The position numbers and the translations under genes were made by a program. This document shows positions 10,816 to 21,890 of a DNA stretch of 64,000 bases, one piece after another. Numbering within the stretch: position 1 is the stretch's first letter; each line of letters opens with the position of its first letter. Origin of the DNA: Favolaschia claudopus (lineage: Eukaryota > Basidiomycota > Agaricomycetes > Agaricales > Mycenaceae); assembly GCA_037176885.1 (NCBI GenBank), contig JAWWNJ010000016.1, positions 1,178,001 through 1,242,000 of the forward strand. The letters are read 5' to 3'. Under the pieces are notes generated by a model, which was given only the letters and a program-made list of their open reading frames with translations, was not told where the DNA came from and ran no database searches.

Positions 10816-13800
10816 CACCTTATTATGGGGGGGTAATATACCACGTACGCTAATTAGCAATGCGCCGTGGTGGAATCAAACCAGAGGTTTAGAGTGATTT
10901 CTGGTATACTACCATAGAGTGCTTAAGCAGGGGATAGGCTTACCATCAGCAGTGAGCTCGCAGTCGTCGTCATCGCAGTGGGCAGCGAACAAGTGGATAC
11001 GTAAATATGATCAAATTTGCATGTATTTGGGCAACGGTCTCGACCGTCGCTTGGCGCTGTCGAGCACGATGAGCTCGATAGGTAGCTGGAAAAATCACAT
11101 AAAATCTACAAAAAAAGGAGTGCCTAGCTACATACTGTCGCGTACCATAGCGTAAAAATAAGGACTACAATGTCAAAACTTCGTCTGTATAACCGTATAA
11201 GAAGGATTAATCTTCTATAGCCGCCGAACTAGCGTGTGCGTTGTCCTCGCGAAACGCAAGACACCTGGCGCGCGTGTGGATCTCCGTCCATCTCGCGAGC
11301 AGGGACCTGCGCTCGTCTCCGGCTGGAAAGCAGCGTACCGTCGCGCTTTTGCTCAGTCGCCGGCGCGGAAGAAGCTTGCTCTGCAGACCCCAACAACTTC
11401 AAATTCCGCATCCGCCGCTTCGTTCTCGAAGGTTGAAAAGGTGAAGACGTGGGGCTGCAAAGAGAGCGGCGGCGACCAACGCAGCGGTACATGCGAGTTT
11501 GGCTGGACGGGAGAAGCGGGAGGGGCGGTGAGCGCCGCGGCGGAAGAGCGTGGTGGCGGAAGAGGAAGGAGGGAAGAGATGACCTAAATGGTGCTACATC
11601 TGGGGATGGCGGGTTATGGGAACTGGCTGGTGCACGTTGCCGCACGATGACCGCTGATGCAGCATGCCGGGCAAAAAGGAGGCGATGCTGCTTGATATAT
11701 GCAGTAGGATGGTGGAGCGTGGTAGTGCGAGTAAGTGACGCCCTGTAGCCTTCATAGGGAAGTCAGAAACGAAAATGACGGTGTAAAATTGTGACACACC
11801 AGGACACACCAAGCGAAGCCGACATCAGGTGCAGAACTGTTCTCCGATGAAAAGCGCTGGTTCACGTCTGGATTTGTGCAATTACAGACGTTGTCGGCAC
11901 AGAAACAGCAGTTTCGAATTAGCGAAGAAAAGCACAAGATACGGAGACATTGATAGCGTCAGAAAGAGGGGAGAAGTCGGAAGTCTTGGTGGGAGAAGGC
12001 CTAGGATTGTTGTTGAGCAACGGACCTGCAAGTGAGCGGTCAGAACGACATGGAGGCCAGAAGCAAGAGTGTCACGCGTGTCACGGCGTTACTTCTTCCC
12101 ATCAAGTCCTCGTAACCGGTCGAAACATCGAACATTGAATTTCTCCAGCATGTTTCTTAACACTTCATAAATTCCAACTTGTTTACTAAGGTTATACTAC
12201 TAGTATCTATAGAGCAAAAGGTTCAAACGGTAAAATTCAATTTTTCTCGAGATGATTTCACTCAAACAACTCAGGGTGTGAGTTCAGGGCTTGACGATGT
12301 CTGTATATATCTGATACACTCAGGTTAATAGCATAGCAGTTGAATGTTTCAAACAAATGCCTGATTGTGTTTTTAAGCAAAAACTTGTAATACAGCTGCT
12401 GAAATGGCTGGTGTGACAAGGGAAATCATTGCGTTATATCTCGTCCCACCCTTCATGTTGCTATCTCATGATTTGGATTTGAAGTCCTCCGTACCACTGC
12501 TCTAATCTGTTAGAAATTTACAGCTGTGCAATGTGTTTGAAAAAAATCATTTCTCACCTTATTTCGCAATTTCCGGGGACAGGCGGATGTTGGAGGCTCC
12601 AAATGTGACCTAGAACTTGAGTAAAGTAATGTGGGAGTCCGAATATATCGTTTGCCTTGGGGTCTACTGATCATCTGGATGGAAATTTGAAAACGGGACC
12701 AAACTCGAGTTGCCGTGTAACAAGGTTTAGCACTGTAATTCGAGAACTGAGTTGTTCAACTGATATTTTAGATGTATTTTCGAACTCACACTTACTCCTA
12801 GGGCGTAGTTTTGACAAATATGGTCTGTACATGCTGCCTCTATGTCCCATGATTTTAGAGGATTTCTCTGAAGCCTTCTAAGAACCGAATCTCACTGAAT
12901 GCGAACGTTTCGACCAGTTAGCGAGTGTTTCGACCGGTTAGCGACGGAATTTGGCTCATAGAAAATATATTTCTTCATAGAACCCTATTATCCCAGAATA
13001 TGATGTGCTCATCTCTGTGGTCGATGAAATGGGAGTGATTCCCGAGGAGCCAAACCTGAATCGTAGTCTTGAGGTTCAAAGTTTGTATATATCGGGACGC
13101 TCGGGGCAACGGTCCGATATCACCGAACCAGCGAAATCAAAGCGAAATGGAGTGCCTGAGAAACAATAAGGGTCCAAGCAGAAGAACAGGGGGGTGGAAA
13201 ATTAATGGATAGATTGTCTACTCACCGTTGGACCAAACACAGAATCCATTGACGGCGGCGCCGGAGGTGCGGAAGGGATCCGGATAGGGAGCGAGAAATT
13301 AGAATCCAAACAGCAGGTCTTGAGCGGGTCTAGGATCCTTCGGAAGAAGTAGAATTAGCCGTGAAGGATGCTGTGTGTGTGGTGCCATTGTTTATAAGCC
13401 TTTAGCTTCAGCGGAGGGGCGGAAAAACGGAGGCAAGCAAGGGGAAAGAGAAATGAAGGTTTGATGCGATCATAATACGTGAATCAATCCCATCAGCCAC
13501 CCCGCCCGTGCACAAATCCTGCTAAATAGTCTAGACGGATCAGAGAGCCGGTGAGCGGTAGTGGCTGGTACGGTGGTGTGGAAGGCGAAGGGCCAGGGGA
13601 GCCGCAAGGAGGGCGGAGGCATGAAGTGACGGGAGCATGATGGATTGATGGATGACGGCTTGATGGTAACATTAACAAGAGCAAACAAATCACCCGTTTC
13701 GGAAGGGCGGACAGCGCCTTCTGCACGGACGATCATGGCGCGATCCGCGGGCGAGCGGTGGGCGCGGATACGGGCGCTGGCGGCCCCCCAAGGTGAGTGG

Positions 13801-13896
13801 TATATACCACCCTCCACTCTGCTTCTTCAATTTGATTCCACCACCGACCATTGCTAATTAGAGTGCGTCTAATATACCATTTCCCCGTATACGCCT
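10816..13896. mobile_element. 3.1-kb DNA transposon, non-autonomous, hAT-like
   Basis: The ends are inverted repeats of about 50 bp. The left end carries ggtaatataccacgtacg and the right end read in reverse carries tggtatattagacgcac, followed in both by ctaattagcaatg and ggtggaatcaa. The flanks are AAAAGACC (10808-10815) and GAAAGACC (13897-13904), an 8-bp target duplication with one mismatch, as expected for hAT elements. Both ends begin with CA. No transposase was recognised: the inner ORFs are short and low in complexity, so it probably depends on another element. Confidence 0.75.
12111..12943. repeat. Possible element nested in the 3.1-kb insertion
   Basis: An AT-rich segment bounded by inverted copies of a taaccggtcgaaac motif: one at 12113-12126 and two reverse copies (gtttcgaccagtta and gtttcgaccggtta) at 12907-12920 and 12927-12940. 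Base composition changes sharply at both ends. No target duplication was identified. Confidence 0.4.
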
Positions 13897-14145
13897 GAAA
13901 GACCTTCTTCGGCGTCCCTACGACGACGCATGCGCTGTCGAAGGGTACGGAGAACTTGGCTTTCGAGATTGGGGATTGCAAAGGGCAAGTCGATTTCTCG
14001 ACTACGAAGGTCGAAGGTGGAGTGCAAGTCGCCTCTGGGTTCAAGGGTCAGACTGGAGAGTAGAAATGAATTCGCTGGCTTTAAGGCCGCAGTTGCGAGA
14101 AATCTTGTTCTGCTTGGGATCATTCATTTGTTACCATTAGTAATA

Positions 14146-14757
14146 GGGGAAGTCAAAATTAGTTTCGGGTGGTCGATTCTGAGTCGATTCTGATGTCGAT
14201 TCTGGAGTCGATTCTGATATGCGATTATGGCCGAGAATCGACTCAAAACCAGAATCGACTCAGAATCGCTGTTTCGACTCCAGAGGAGGAACTCGAGCAG
14301 AATCGACTCTAAGAATCGACTCTTGCCTTGACTCGGCACTTATCTGTTTTTTTAGGCGACTTTGATTTATTTGTTCTGACGTATCACATCCTTGTTTTCG
14401 TGTTCTGCTCTCCTCCCCGACGTCGTTGGCCACGAAAACTGGTGCTCAAAATTTTTTCAGTGCTTCCCTGAGCCTGATCCTGCGGATAAAAGCATTTTTT
14501 GGAGCACTGTGAGTATATTCCGTACGAAAAGATTCTGGGCACGCACTTAACAACCTCTGCAGTATAGACAATTATTTTGAAGTTTTGATGGGATAAGGGT
14601 GGTCGAGGGCAAATCATTGGGTGCAGAATCGAGTGAGAATCAAGTGCACAAAGTGGGGGGGTCAAAATTGATGTCGATTCTGTCGCTTGAATCGATTCAA
14701 GAATCGACACCAGAATCGACTCAGAATCGACCCCCCAAAACCAATTTTGACTTCCCC
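14146..14757. mobile_element. 612-bp MITE with TA target duplication
   Basis: Ends GGGGAAGTCAAAATT and AATTTTGACTTCCCC are perfect inverted repeats flanked by TA (14144-14145 and 14758-14759), as for Tc1/mariner elements. Inside both ends, a GTCGATTCTG-type motif is repeated several times in opposite orientations. No coding capacity. It lies just 3' of the split secreted-protein gene. Confidence 0.85.
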
Positions 14758-14930
14758 TAGTTATGGTAGACTGTGTGGCGCACCATGAATCATGAAACCA
14801 ACTGTATTCCATCGTACTAATTATACAACGCTTCGATTGAGAACTTTCAAAGTGCCGCGCCCAAGGCTGAAGATTCAGAGTTTTTTCGACGAAGCAATAA
14901 AGCGATAAAGACTGGCCCGGGCTTGCTAGC
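14758..14930. other. Remnant 3' flank
   Basis: Contains gcgcaccatgaatcatgaa, resembling the region 3' of the intact secreted-protein gene. No gene. Confidence 0.4.
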
Positions 14931-15898
14931 GGAATTTAAACTGACGCGGGGATCAGTCACGGTGTCACGGTCACAAAACTTTCCCACCGCCAACCAAAAC
15001 GCGGGGAACACGATAATACACCTTCAAAAACTACCTGTATGCGTGTAAAATGTTATAATCTACTAGGGTAATATACAGGCGCGGCGAGCGGCGGCACCAC
15101 GCAGTGGGCCCAGCGGCGAGCGACAGCACCACGCAGTGGGCCTCCGCGGCGAGCGGTAGCACCACGCAGTGGGCCCCGCGGCGAGCGCAGCCCCGCGCAG
15201 CGGTCGGGGTCTGGGGTGGAAAACCCCAGCCGTCCGGGCCGGCGCCCGCCAAAGTTCCCTCAACTATTTAATATTCACGGTTATTCTACTGAAGTTTTGG
15301 TGAAAACATGACCAAAATAAACAGTTACCAATCCAAATAGTTTTATAAGTAATTACAAGCCGTCAGGCAAAAGGAGGGGGGTCTGGGGGGAACAACGTTC
15401 CCCCCAGCGAAGCATTGATTAAAAAAAATCGACGCGGGGAAGTCGTGGGAAGTCACGGTCACAGTGTGACATTTCCCCGCGTCTGTTTAACCTCCCTTGC
15501 TAGCAGACGTACCTCAGAGCCCACCAAGCCAGCTTTCAATATTTACTCCAGGAATTCAGGAATTCGACCAGCAGAAGCAGGATCGAGTATTCTAGAAAAG
15601 AGGAGAGCAAGGAGGAGAAATTTTGTGGAATTGAGTTAAAATCGAGCCCTCGTCGGATTCTTGCCAGTGCTAACTGCCACTAAAGCTAGGTATACCGTGC
15701 GGTGCGTGTTGAGGTCAGGAACAGGCCTATATGCTGTCGCGAAACTTGGGCCACAGAATTTGCACAGAATGGCCTGGGGACGCCTGAGACTCGGACTCTC
15801 GGAGTCAAGGCGGAAGTTCCCAAAAGACGACAACGCGGTCACGTGGGTTTACGTACTGTTTTCCACTTACTTACCGTCCACCCACCCACTATGTACCT
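14931..15898. repeat. 968-bp exact duplicate, copy 1
   Basis: Identical at every base to 21891-22858, in the same orientation and 6960 bp away. Near its left end TTAA-ACTGACGCGGGG (14937-14952) and at 15475-15492 CCCCGCGTCTGT-TTAA form an inverted repeat with TTAA at both edges, so 14937-15492 may be a small DNA transposon inside the duplicated segment. The remaining 400 bp to the right has no inverted repeat. No convincing gene. Complete identity implies a very recent copying or gene-conversion event. Confidence 0.9.
15082..15203. repeat. 32-33-nt GC-rich tandem repeat
   Basis: About 3.7 units beginning cggcgagcg and containing gcaccacgcagtgggcc, within the 968-bp duplicate. The same array is at 22042-22163. 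Confidence 0.85.
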
Positions 15899-16155
15899 CC
15901 CCACTCCAGAGACTATACTCTACCTGCATCAGTCTAATTCCCTCAGCCCAACCTTCCTTATTTATTGCATTACATACGAGAAAGTACAGGGTTTAAGAGA
16001 GAAAATTGAATGGTCGAGACAACACGAGGAGGGAAATCGTTGGAACACCAGTACACTACTACCTGATCCTGACTTCAGAAATGTGCCAATCGGGAGCGCA
16101 ATCTATAGCTTTAGATAACACGGCGCGTTTGTGTGTGCGCACTGTACATGCAGCT

Positions 16156-18860
16156 TTACGCCAGTTGAGCGCGGCGAATCATCTCTTCGGCAGCACTTGA
16201 TCGAGGTATGATATCGCACTCATGAGGAAGAGGGTAGCTGTGTGAGACAGGGGAGGTAAATCCGGCGCAGAACGAAATACCCAAGGACTTACCACAGCAT
16301 TCCTGACGTATATTCACCGGAAGGCTCGATTGGCATTCCTTTCTTGTCGAGACTCTTGGTGATGTTGAAAACCGAAAGAATGGATGCAGCGGAGATCCAG
16401 ACACTCCACTGTGCCATGTCTCTACCCTGATGAATCATTAGGTAGATCTTTAGAGCAACGGGAAGACACATGAAGTTGAATATTAATCTCACCGGACATA
16501 TTCGTCTACCAAATCCAAAGGCTGGACTAGAGTCAGGCATTTCCTCGTTGATCTTGCCGTCCACCGTTAACCATCGCTCGGGAATAAATTGGTCTGTGTC
16601 TGGTCCATAGGTCGTCTCATCGTGGAGGATCGCCCTGCATGAGAGGTATTGAAATACCGAGAGTAAGAAAGTATCATATGCATTTAGGACTACTAACCAT
16701 GCGTTGCCAACCACGACGGACCCAGCCGGAATATGGTAACCTTTGTAGATATCATCTTCCATGACTGCGTGAGGGATAGCTGAGAAAGGATTGAAGGCGT
16801 AATAGCAACTTGAAGTTCAACTCCGAGTCGGAAATTCTGAAAGTCATCGGCTACGTACCGAGCGGAATGACTGGACGCCATCTCAGGATTTCATGCACAA
16901 CGGCATCGATATACGGAATATTGTCTCCAAAATCTGGCAGACGATCGCGGCCTACAACTTCGTCGATAGCAGCTTGAGCCTTCCTTTGGACCTCGGGATA
17001 AATGGTCATCGCGAGTATCAAGGTTTCAAGCGCAGACACGGTCTGTCTTACAATACATCAATATACCGCGGTGAAAGTCGTTCCAAAACTAGAATCGCAC
17101 CGTATCAGCGCCGGCTTGCGCGAGTAAAATTCAGTGATTCAGATTAGAGCCCGACACTTTCTGAACGAAACTCACCGGCTATGAGTTGGGCGGTTTAGAA
17201 GTATGTACTAGAGAAGAAAAGATGTTTTCAAACGCGTACCCCAACATGTGCCAAGAACATTCTTCAGAGTCAATTCATGATCCCGCCGGGCGTCGTCGTC
17301 TTCGGTATTTTCTTGTATCTCATCCAACGCTCGCGACGCGATCGACGACTGAGCCGTGCCAGCGGCCTGCCGTGATAGAGTTCAAGTTCTCGGTCAAAGT
17401 CGTCGGTAATTGATCATGAATGCGAAAGCTCACCCTGGCTTTCTTCACAAAGTCATACGGCACATCAGGCATAGCATCCACAACACTAAACCACTCCCTC
17501 GCCTGTTTTTTGAATCCTGCACCTGGAAAAAATTCTGGGACGTATTTGAGGCTAGGGCAGTGTAAACGTCAAGTACTAGTATGGTATAACGGCAGGCAGC
17601 TTCAGGGCAGCTTACTTACATAGGAAGGGAATCCACAAGATACGACCCTCGGTAAGTAGCAGCGACTATAGCTTGCAGAGCTTTCTCGGATATTTCGACG
17701 TAAGGGTCATTTTCGGGTAGAATGTCGATGCCGTAGGCTGTCGATAACATGATCATCCCAGACATGCTAAAATAAAAAATTCCAGAGTCACCCTTTTCAG
17801 GACAGTTCTGAAGTCAGAAGATCTAGAACTCACTGACGCATATGCCTTTCATACTTGTGCGGCGAATCAAGAAGGAGCCGAAGTAACACTCGTGCGGCTT
17901 CTAGTTCCTTGGGACGATGTAGCAGGACTTCCGAGGGTTGAAATTGCTTCATGAAGACCCTGCGATGCTCTACAATATATAAGAGGATTTTGTACAATCA
18001 CCGAACATAGGAGTACCTTTCCATTTCGGTCCGTAACGCATAAAGCCAATGTTCCAGTGGGCTCCGACGCTTTAAATTCGCAGTTGAGTAACCGAGCCAC
18101 AGAAAATGCTTAAAAATCGTACAGATCATTGAGCATTGGAAAAGGTGGACTGGATCGCGAACTTCAATCGCAATATCATGATGTAGACAAAAAAGAGCGA
18201 AATCAATATAATACCGTTCAGAATATATCGCGGATCTATTCTCTGTTGGAAGGAATCAAGCCGTATCAAGGCGCACAGGCTTGTGGCACTTGGTTACGGA
18301 TACGCACAGGTTACGCACAGGGTTGTAGCGTGGATACGCACAGCCGAACGTAGAACAATGGACTCTTGTTCATTGTGTTCAGTTTCTTATTGTGCTTACC
18401 TACTATTATTTATAGTTGTATATTACATTGTTCTTACGGGTATATATACCCCCAGTATTTCGTCGAATAGACATACAGAATTATTACCCTACGATCGAGT
18501 GAACCACCACCACTACACAAAAGTTTTCTACATTCTCCAGCAAATCAGTCACTGCGGTGAGTGAATTGAGCACTACGATGGTATCTCCAGCTAGATTGAC
18601 GCTGATGATATCGGAGTCTGTAGCAGGTATTATGCATGAGTTTGACTCCCCGCTCAATGTGAGTACACGTACCATACTTGCGTGACATCTCGATGTACCA
18701 CAACCAGGTCCGAGTCTTGGGCAGATCGAAGAGATTTCCGACAAGAGGAAGGGGGGAGCGGGTTTCGGCGGTGGTTCAAGGCTTGAATGGCACGAGATAA
18801 TGCCAAGGGAAGCAAGAGGAGACTAGCAGTCCAGATCCAGGACCACTCGGAAAAAATCAT
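16156..18860 (-). pseudogene. Cytochrome P450 pseudogene 1
   Basis: Exon order and most splice sites match the intact P450 at 36622-38937. The ATG (18860) and N-terminal anchor (WIWTASLLLLPLAL) are present, as are the AGADT I-helix motif (near 17075), an ExxR region (HEILRWRPVIPL), the heme loop FGFGRRICP and the same C-terminus (EEMIRRAQLA). Two lesions were found. First, a deletion removes the GPRG part of the proline-rich hinge and shifts the frame in exon 1. Second, a 289-bp solo LTR sits in exon 2 after the LLEN codons. The remaining exons look little decayed, so inactivation may be recent. It is transcribed away from the secreted-protein unit to its right. Confidence 0.85.
18244..18532. 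mobile_element. Solo LTR (copia-like) in the P450 pseudogene
   Basis: 289 bp starting TGTTGGAA and ending TTCTACA, flanked on both sides by TTCTC (18239-18243, 18533-18537), a 5-bp target duplication. An internal gggtatatatacccc could be a TATA region. The TG..CA ends, the 5-bp duplication and the absence of internal retrotransposon genes fit an LTR left after recombination. Assignment to Ty1/copia rests only on the TGTTGGAA start. Confidence 0.8.
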
Positions 18861-18879
18861 AGTTTGGAGGCGGACGAGG

Positions 18880-20118
18880 GGAAACGAGTCACTTCAAGTT
18901 AAATACGTCAGTAGCGGGCCCAGGCGGTACAGCAGCCGTGGGTTTGCGTGAAGAAGGCGAAGGAGAGTTTTACCGCAGCCCGCTGGGGTTCCACCACGGA
19001 ATTTTGGAGCAATCCATTATAGAGAAGCGAGGTATTGCGCGGATCTGAGGAAGAAGCTCATTAGCGCATTAATATTCGCAGTTATCAAAGAGGGAAGACT
19101 TACAGGGAACAACGAAGGTCCGGATGGACGAATCCAAGTACAGACTGGTGCTAAATGAGTCCAAGACCTACTCGTGCCTTGGCAGTTCCTTCTCTAATCG
19201 AAAGTGGCCTCAACGGATGGCGATAAGTTACTAGCGAGAAAGCTGACTTACTCTGGTTGGTCTTTCTATGAGCGAGGCCACTGTTTCGCGCCGATATTAC
19301 TGTCAATGAATCTCGTGTATGCATTCAGCGAATGGCACCATGTATGCTGCAAATGCATGTTTAGGCCGGCGCCAGTCGGTACGCGAGAAAGCGCCGAATG
19401 ATGACGCAAGAACAAGCTCACCGCCTCAGCATCGGCCCTCTCGTCGAACGAAAACAAGTTTCGACGTTCATGAAGCACTGGTGCTATCCATTTTGACTCG
19501 GGATTTTGCCCAGGTCCCGAGCAGGTTCCCTACCAATCGAATTCCATCAGATTATCTGTGTGAAGCTATATCAGTAGCAGCTCATTCATAAAACAAACAG
19601 CCAACTTCGAGATTTGTTACCCCTTTATCCACGCTTTTATTTCCGACTTCGTGCATACTTGAGCTTGAGCGGTGTTGGGTATTTGAACTCTCTCTTCGTT
19701 TCCGGGCTATTCCCCACTCCCCGTCGACAGTCCACACCAAATAATCGCTCCACCGGGTAACTGTTTCCTAGTCGAAAAGGTATTGAAGCTTACCTTGAAA
19801 TTTTCCGACTCGGAGTTGAACGAAGACGCAACGAAATGAAACGATTGACTGAGAGAAACGACTGAATTGTCGCAGCCTGCGGTTACTGGGGTATGGGGAG
19901 AGCGACGTGAAATGGAGTCAATTTCCGAGTAAGCACTCGAAAAGATCCAAATGTGCTTGCATGGCTGCCATTCGTCGCTTTTTGGATATAAAGCGGAGTC
20001 GTCGAACGAGGCCGACTAGAACGCTCCCCGTCAACACACTATCTTATTGAGTAGACATTCGAACAGGATGCAAGCTATTTGGACTCACCGGTGCTCGCAG
20101 AATGAAACTCTCTCCCAG
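18880..20118 (+). repeat. Upstream block copy U4 with truncated gene start
   Basis: The longest + strand copy of the block between the P450 start and the secreted-protein gene. It has a TATA box (tataaagcggag, about 19988) at the position also found upstream of the intact gene. A start codon with the first codons MKLS of the secreted-protein gene is present at 20102. The coding sequence then breaks off and the leader block follows at 20122. Confidence 0.65.
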
Positions 20119-20121
20119 CCA

Positions 20122-20836
20122 TGATGGTGGTTTGAGCTAAAAGTGTTGGGTGAGCGGCAGATGCCGAACACATCATGATCTGCTATCAGTTGAACTTTCT
20201 CATGGTTGAATGTTGGACGTTGAGCCACCTACAAGCGCAGAGACAAAGATTCAATTACATTGTCGACTTGCTGTTATGAGAGTAGTCTCGATGAGTGGGA
20301 ATATAGTGGCAAGCGAGCGAGAATCGGCAACTCAATAGCAGGATGTCCGTCTGATTTCAGATACAAGAAATCGAACCGTGGGAGAAAGCCCTTGTATCCC
20401 CCGCTCCCACATTCGAAGACGAAAATCGCCGAAACAGGCAATGTTACTGTACGAATACCGACGTTTTATTTACTCATACTCATGCACTCATGTCGCATCA
20501 CTGTCAGCAACAGAGGGGAGTGATCCGACTCCCCGCAAGTGCTTCATACCGCCGATGAGTCCAGCCTCTTGTTTTGCTCATTTGTTTTTCCACGTTCCGC
20601 AAGTAGAAGCCCGTTCAGCGGATTATTTGCGATCATTGACAGCAACTTACTTGGTTGCCTCGAAGAAATGCGGAAAGATTCAAGTCGGAACGACTTCCAT
20701 AGATATCGCGCTTCGTCGGCTGGCAGTTGAACCGTGGGAAAGGCTTCGATTTCGTGTTGAACTCCGGCATTTCGTGAGCATCACGAGGAACCATCCTCCT
20801 CCTCCTCCCGGTTAGTTTCTCGTCACATTCAAAGCA
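20122..20836 (+). repeat. Array leader block, copy B
   Basis: Same block as 5574-5955, with gatggtggtttgagc, ggcagatgccgaa and catcatgat at the start, then gagacaaagattc and two gaaccgtgggag segments. It is longer than copy A because of a partly duplicated middle. Confidence 0.6.
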
Positions 20837-20934
20837 GCACCAGTGATGTCTGGGCACATGCACCTGCTTGGTTCGGAGTTGCTTGATTCAAATTTGAGGT
20901 GTGTAGTAGGGTGGGTTCGATTCCCAACTGGTGC
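20837..20934 (+). ncRNA. tRNA-like element B1
   Basis: 98 nt. Perfect acceptor GCACCAG/CTGGTGC, D-like hairpin ATGT/ACAT, central stem GCACC/GGTGT, T-stem TGGG/CCCA with loop TTCGATT. Relative to A1, a T-A pair in the central stem is a C-G pair here. A T6 run follows at about 20953. Confidence 0.6.
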
Positions 20935-21226
20935 TTGAACAGGCATCTAAAATCTTTTTTGTTGGGTCGGATTTGAGAATTATTTATTGTGCATGAACAG
21001 TCAGACTTTGATTAATGTATAGTATCAGTTCGGCGGATGAGGTTACTGAACAAGTAAAATTGAAGCATTGTGCCAGGATTGTTTGGCTTCGAGGATAGCT
21101 CTTTCAAAGTGGCCTTGTATATGTCTGCCTTAGCGCGAGAGAGAGTATTACCGGGTAAGTAGATTTCTGGATGTACGACAGTCTAGCAGCCGTCTTGCAC
21201 TCAACGTAGATAATGAACGAGCATAT

Positions 21227-21302
21227 GCACTGGTGATTTCTGAGAGCATCTGTGCCTCCGAGGCCGCGAGCGTCGTAGATGGGTTCGATTCCCAGCTAGT
21301 GC
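21227..21302 (+). ncRNA. tRNA-like element B2
   Basis: 76 nt, the length of a standard tRNA. Acceptor GCACTGG/CTAGTGC, T-stem TGGG/CCCA, loop TTCGATT. The middle holds a GCCTCCGAGGC hairpin, but no clear 7-nt anticodon loop. A T7 run follows at about 21325. Confidence 0.5.
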
Positions 21303-21387
21303 TTCATAAACACGAGTCGAACCATTTTTTTCTTTCTAGTTGGCGTTCGGATGGAGGTATCTTGAGTGGGATAGTTACCTGACAAGC

Positions 21388-21480
21388 ATGCCGGTGGTGT
21401 CTCGTTCGACGTTCGCCAAATCAATAGCGGGATATTGGGAGTAACTGCATGGCGCAAAGGGTTCGATTCCCTGCTGGCAT
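21388..21480 (+). ncRNA. tRNA-like element B3
   Basis: 93 nt. The acceptor is ATGCCGG/CTGGCAT, so the first two pairs are A-T and T-A, compared with G-C and C-G in B1. T-stem AGGG/CCCT, loop TTCGATT. A T5 run follows at about 21497. Confidence 0.5.
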
Positions 21481-21610
21481 ATGTATCGGATGGGAGTTTG
21501 CGCTTTTTGTTTGATTCCCCGTTCGTTGATTTTTGAAAATGCGAACTTGCTTTTTAGTGTATTCAAGATAAACAGACTCGAAGTTCTGCAGATTCAGCGT
21601 ACTCACATTC

Positions 21611-21684
21611 TCACCGCCGCATTGGTTCAGACCCAGAGTCCAAGTTGTACCGTCGATGTGTCGGGTTCGACTGCCCAGCGGTGC
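21611..21684 (+). ncRNA. tRNA-like element B4
   Basis: 74 nt. Acceptor TCACCGC/GCGGTGC with the first pair lost; the T-loop is TTCGACTG with a 3-bp stem. A T5 run follows at 21705. Weaker than its neighbours. Confidence 0.35.
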
Positions 21685-21890
21685 ATGACAGACGGCGCGA
21701 TGAATTCTTTTTGAAAGGTTTGCTGGATTTTCGTTGATTTCCCGTACGCCGACTTGGATCTTGTCAATGCATACAGGTACAACCTGATGGATAGACTCAG
21801 GGAAGAAAAAATCCAAGGAGGCGGTGTAAGTTATACCTCATCAGTGGAAGATTTCCCGAACTTGAAACAGCATATTAGCCTTAAGAATAT

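Larger units (their letters stand above)
10228..14063 (+). pseudogene. Secreted-protein gene split by a 3.1-kb insertion
   Basis: The 5' part (10228-10815) encodes a signal peptide (MKLSLNTVMLALAVGANA) and about 180 residues that match the intact paralogue at 32899-33684, including YTGLQPRPD, CSVEWNGVYGRTYNLEV and HCAKLPYQK. At that point a 3081-bp element interrupts the frame. Homology resumes at about 13898 with KTFFG.PTTTH and runs to QTGE, where a stop at 14061-14063 removes the last ~13 residues of the paralogue. Homology at DNA level continues to about 14113. Read straight through, the 5' part ends at 10836 as a 202-residue protein. Whether that truncated protein is made is unknown. Confidence 0.85.

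Noticed and set aside
11229..11645. 138-codon minus-strand frame inside the 3.1-kb element
   Set aside because: Low-complexity Arg/Ser/Pro content and no similarity to any transposase motif.
14384..14812. 142-codon minus-strand frame
   Set aside because: It is a translation of the repeated GTCGATTCTG motifs of the MITE.
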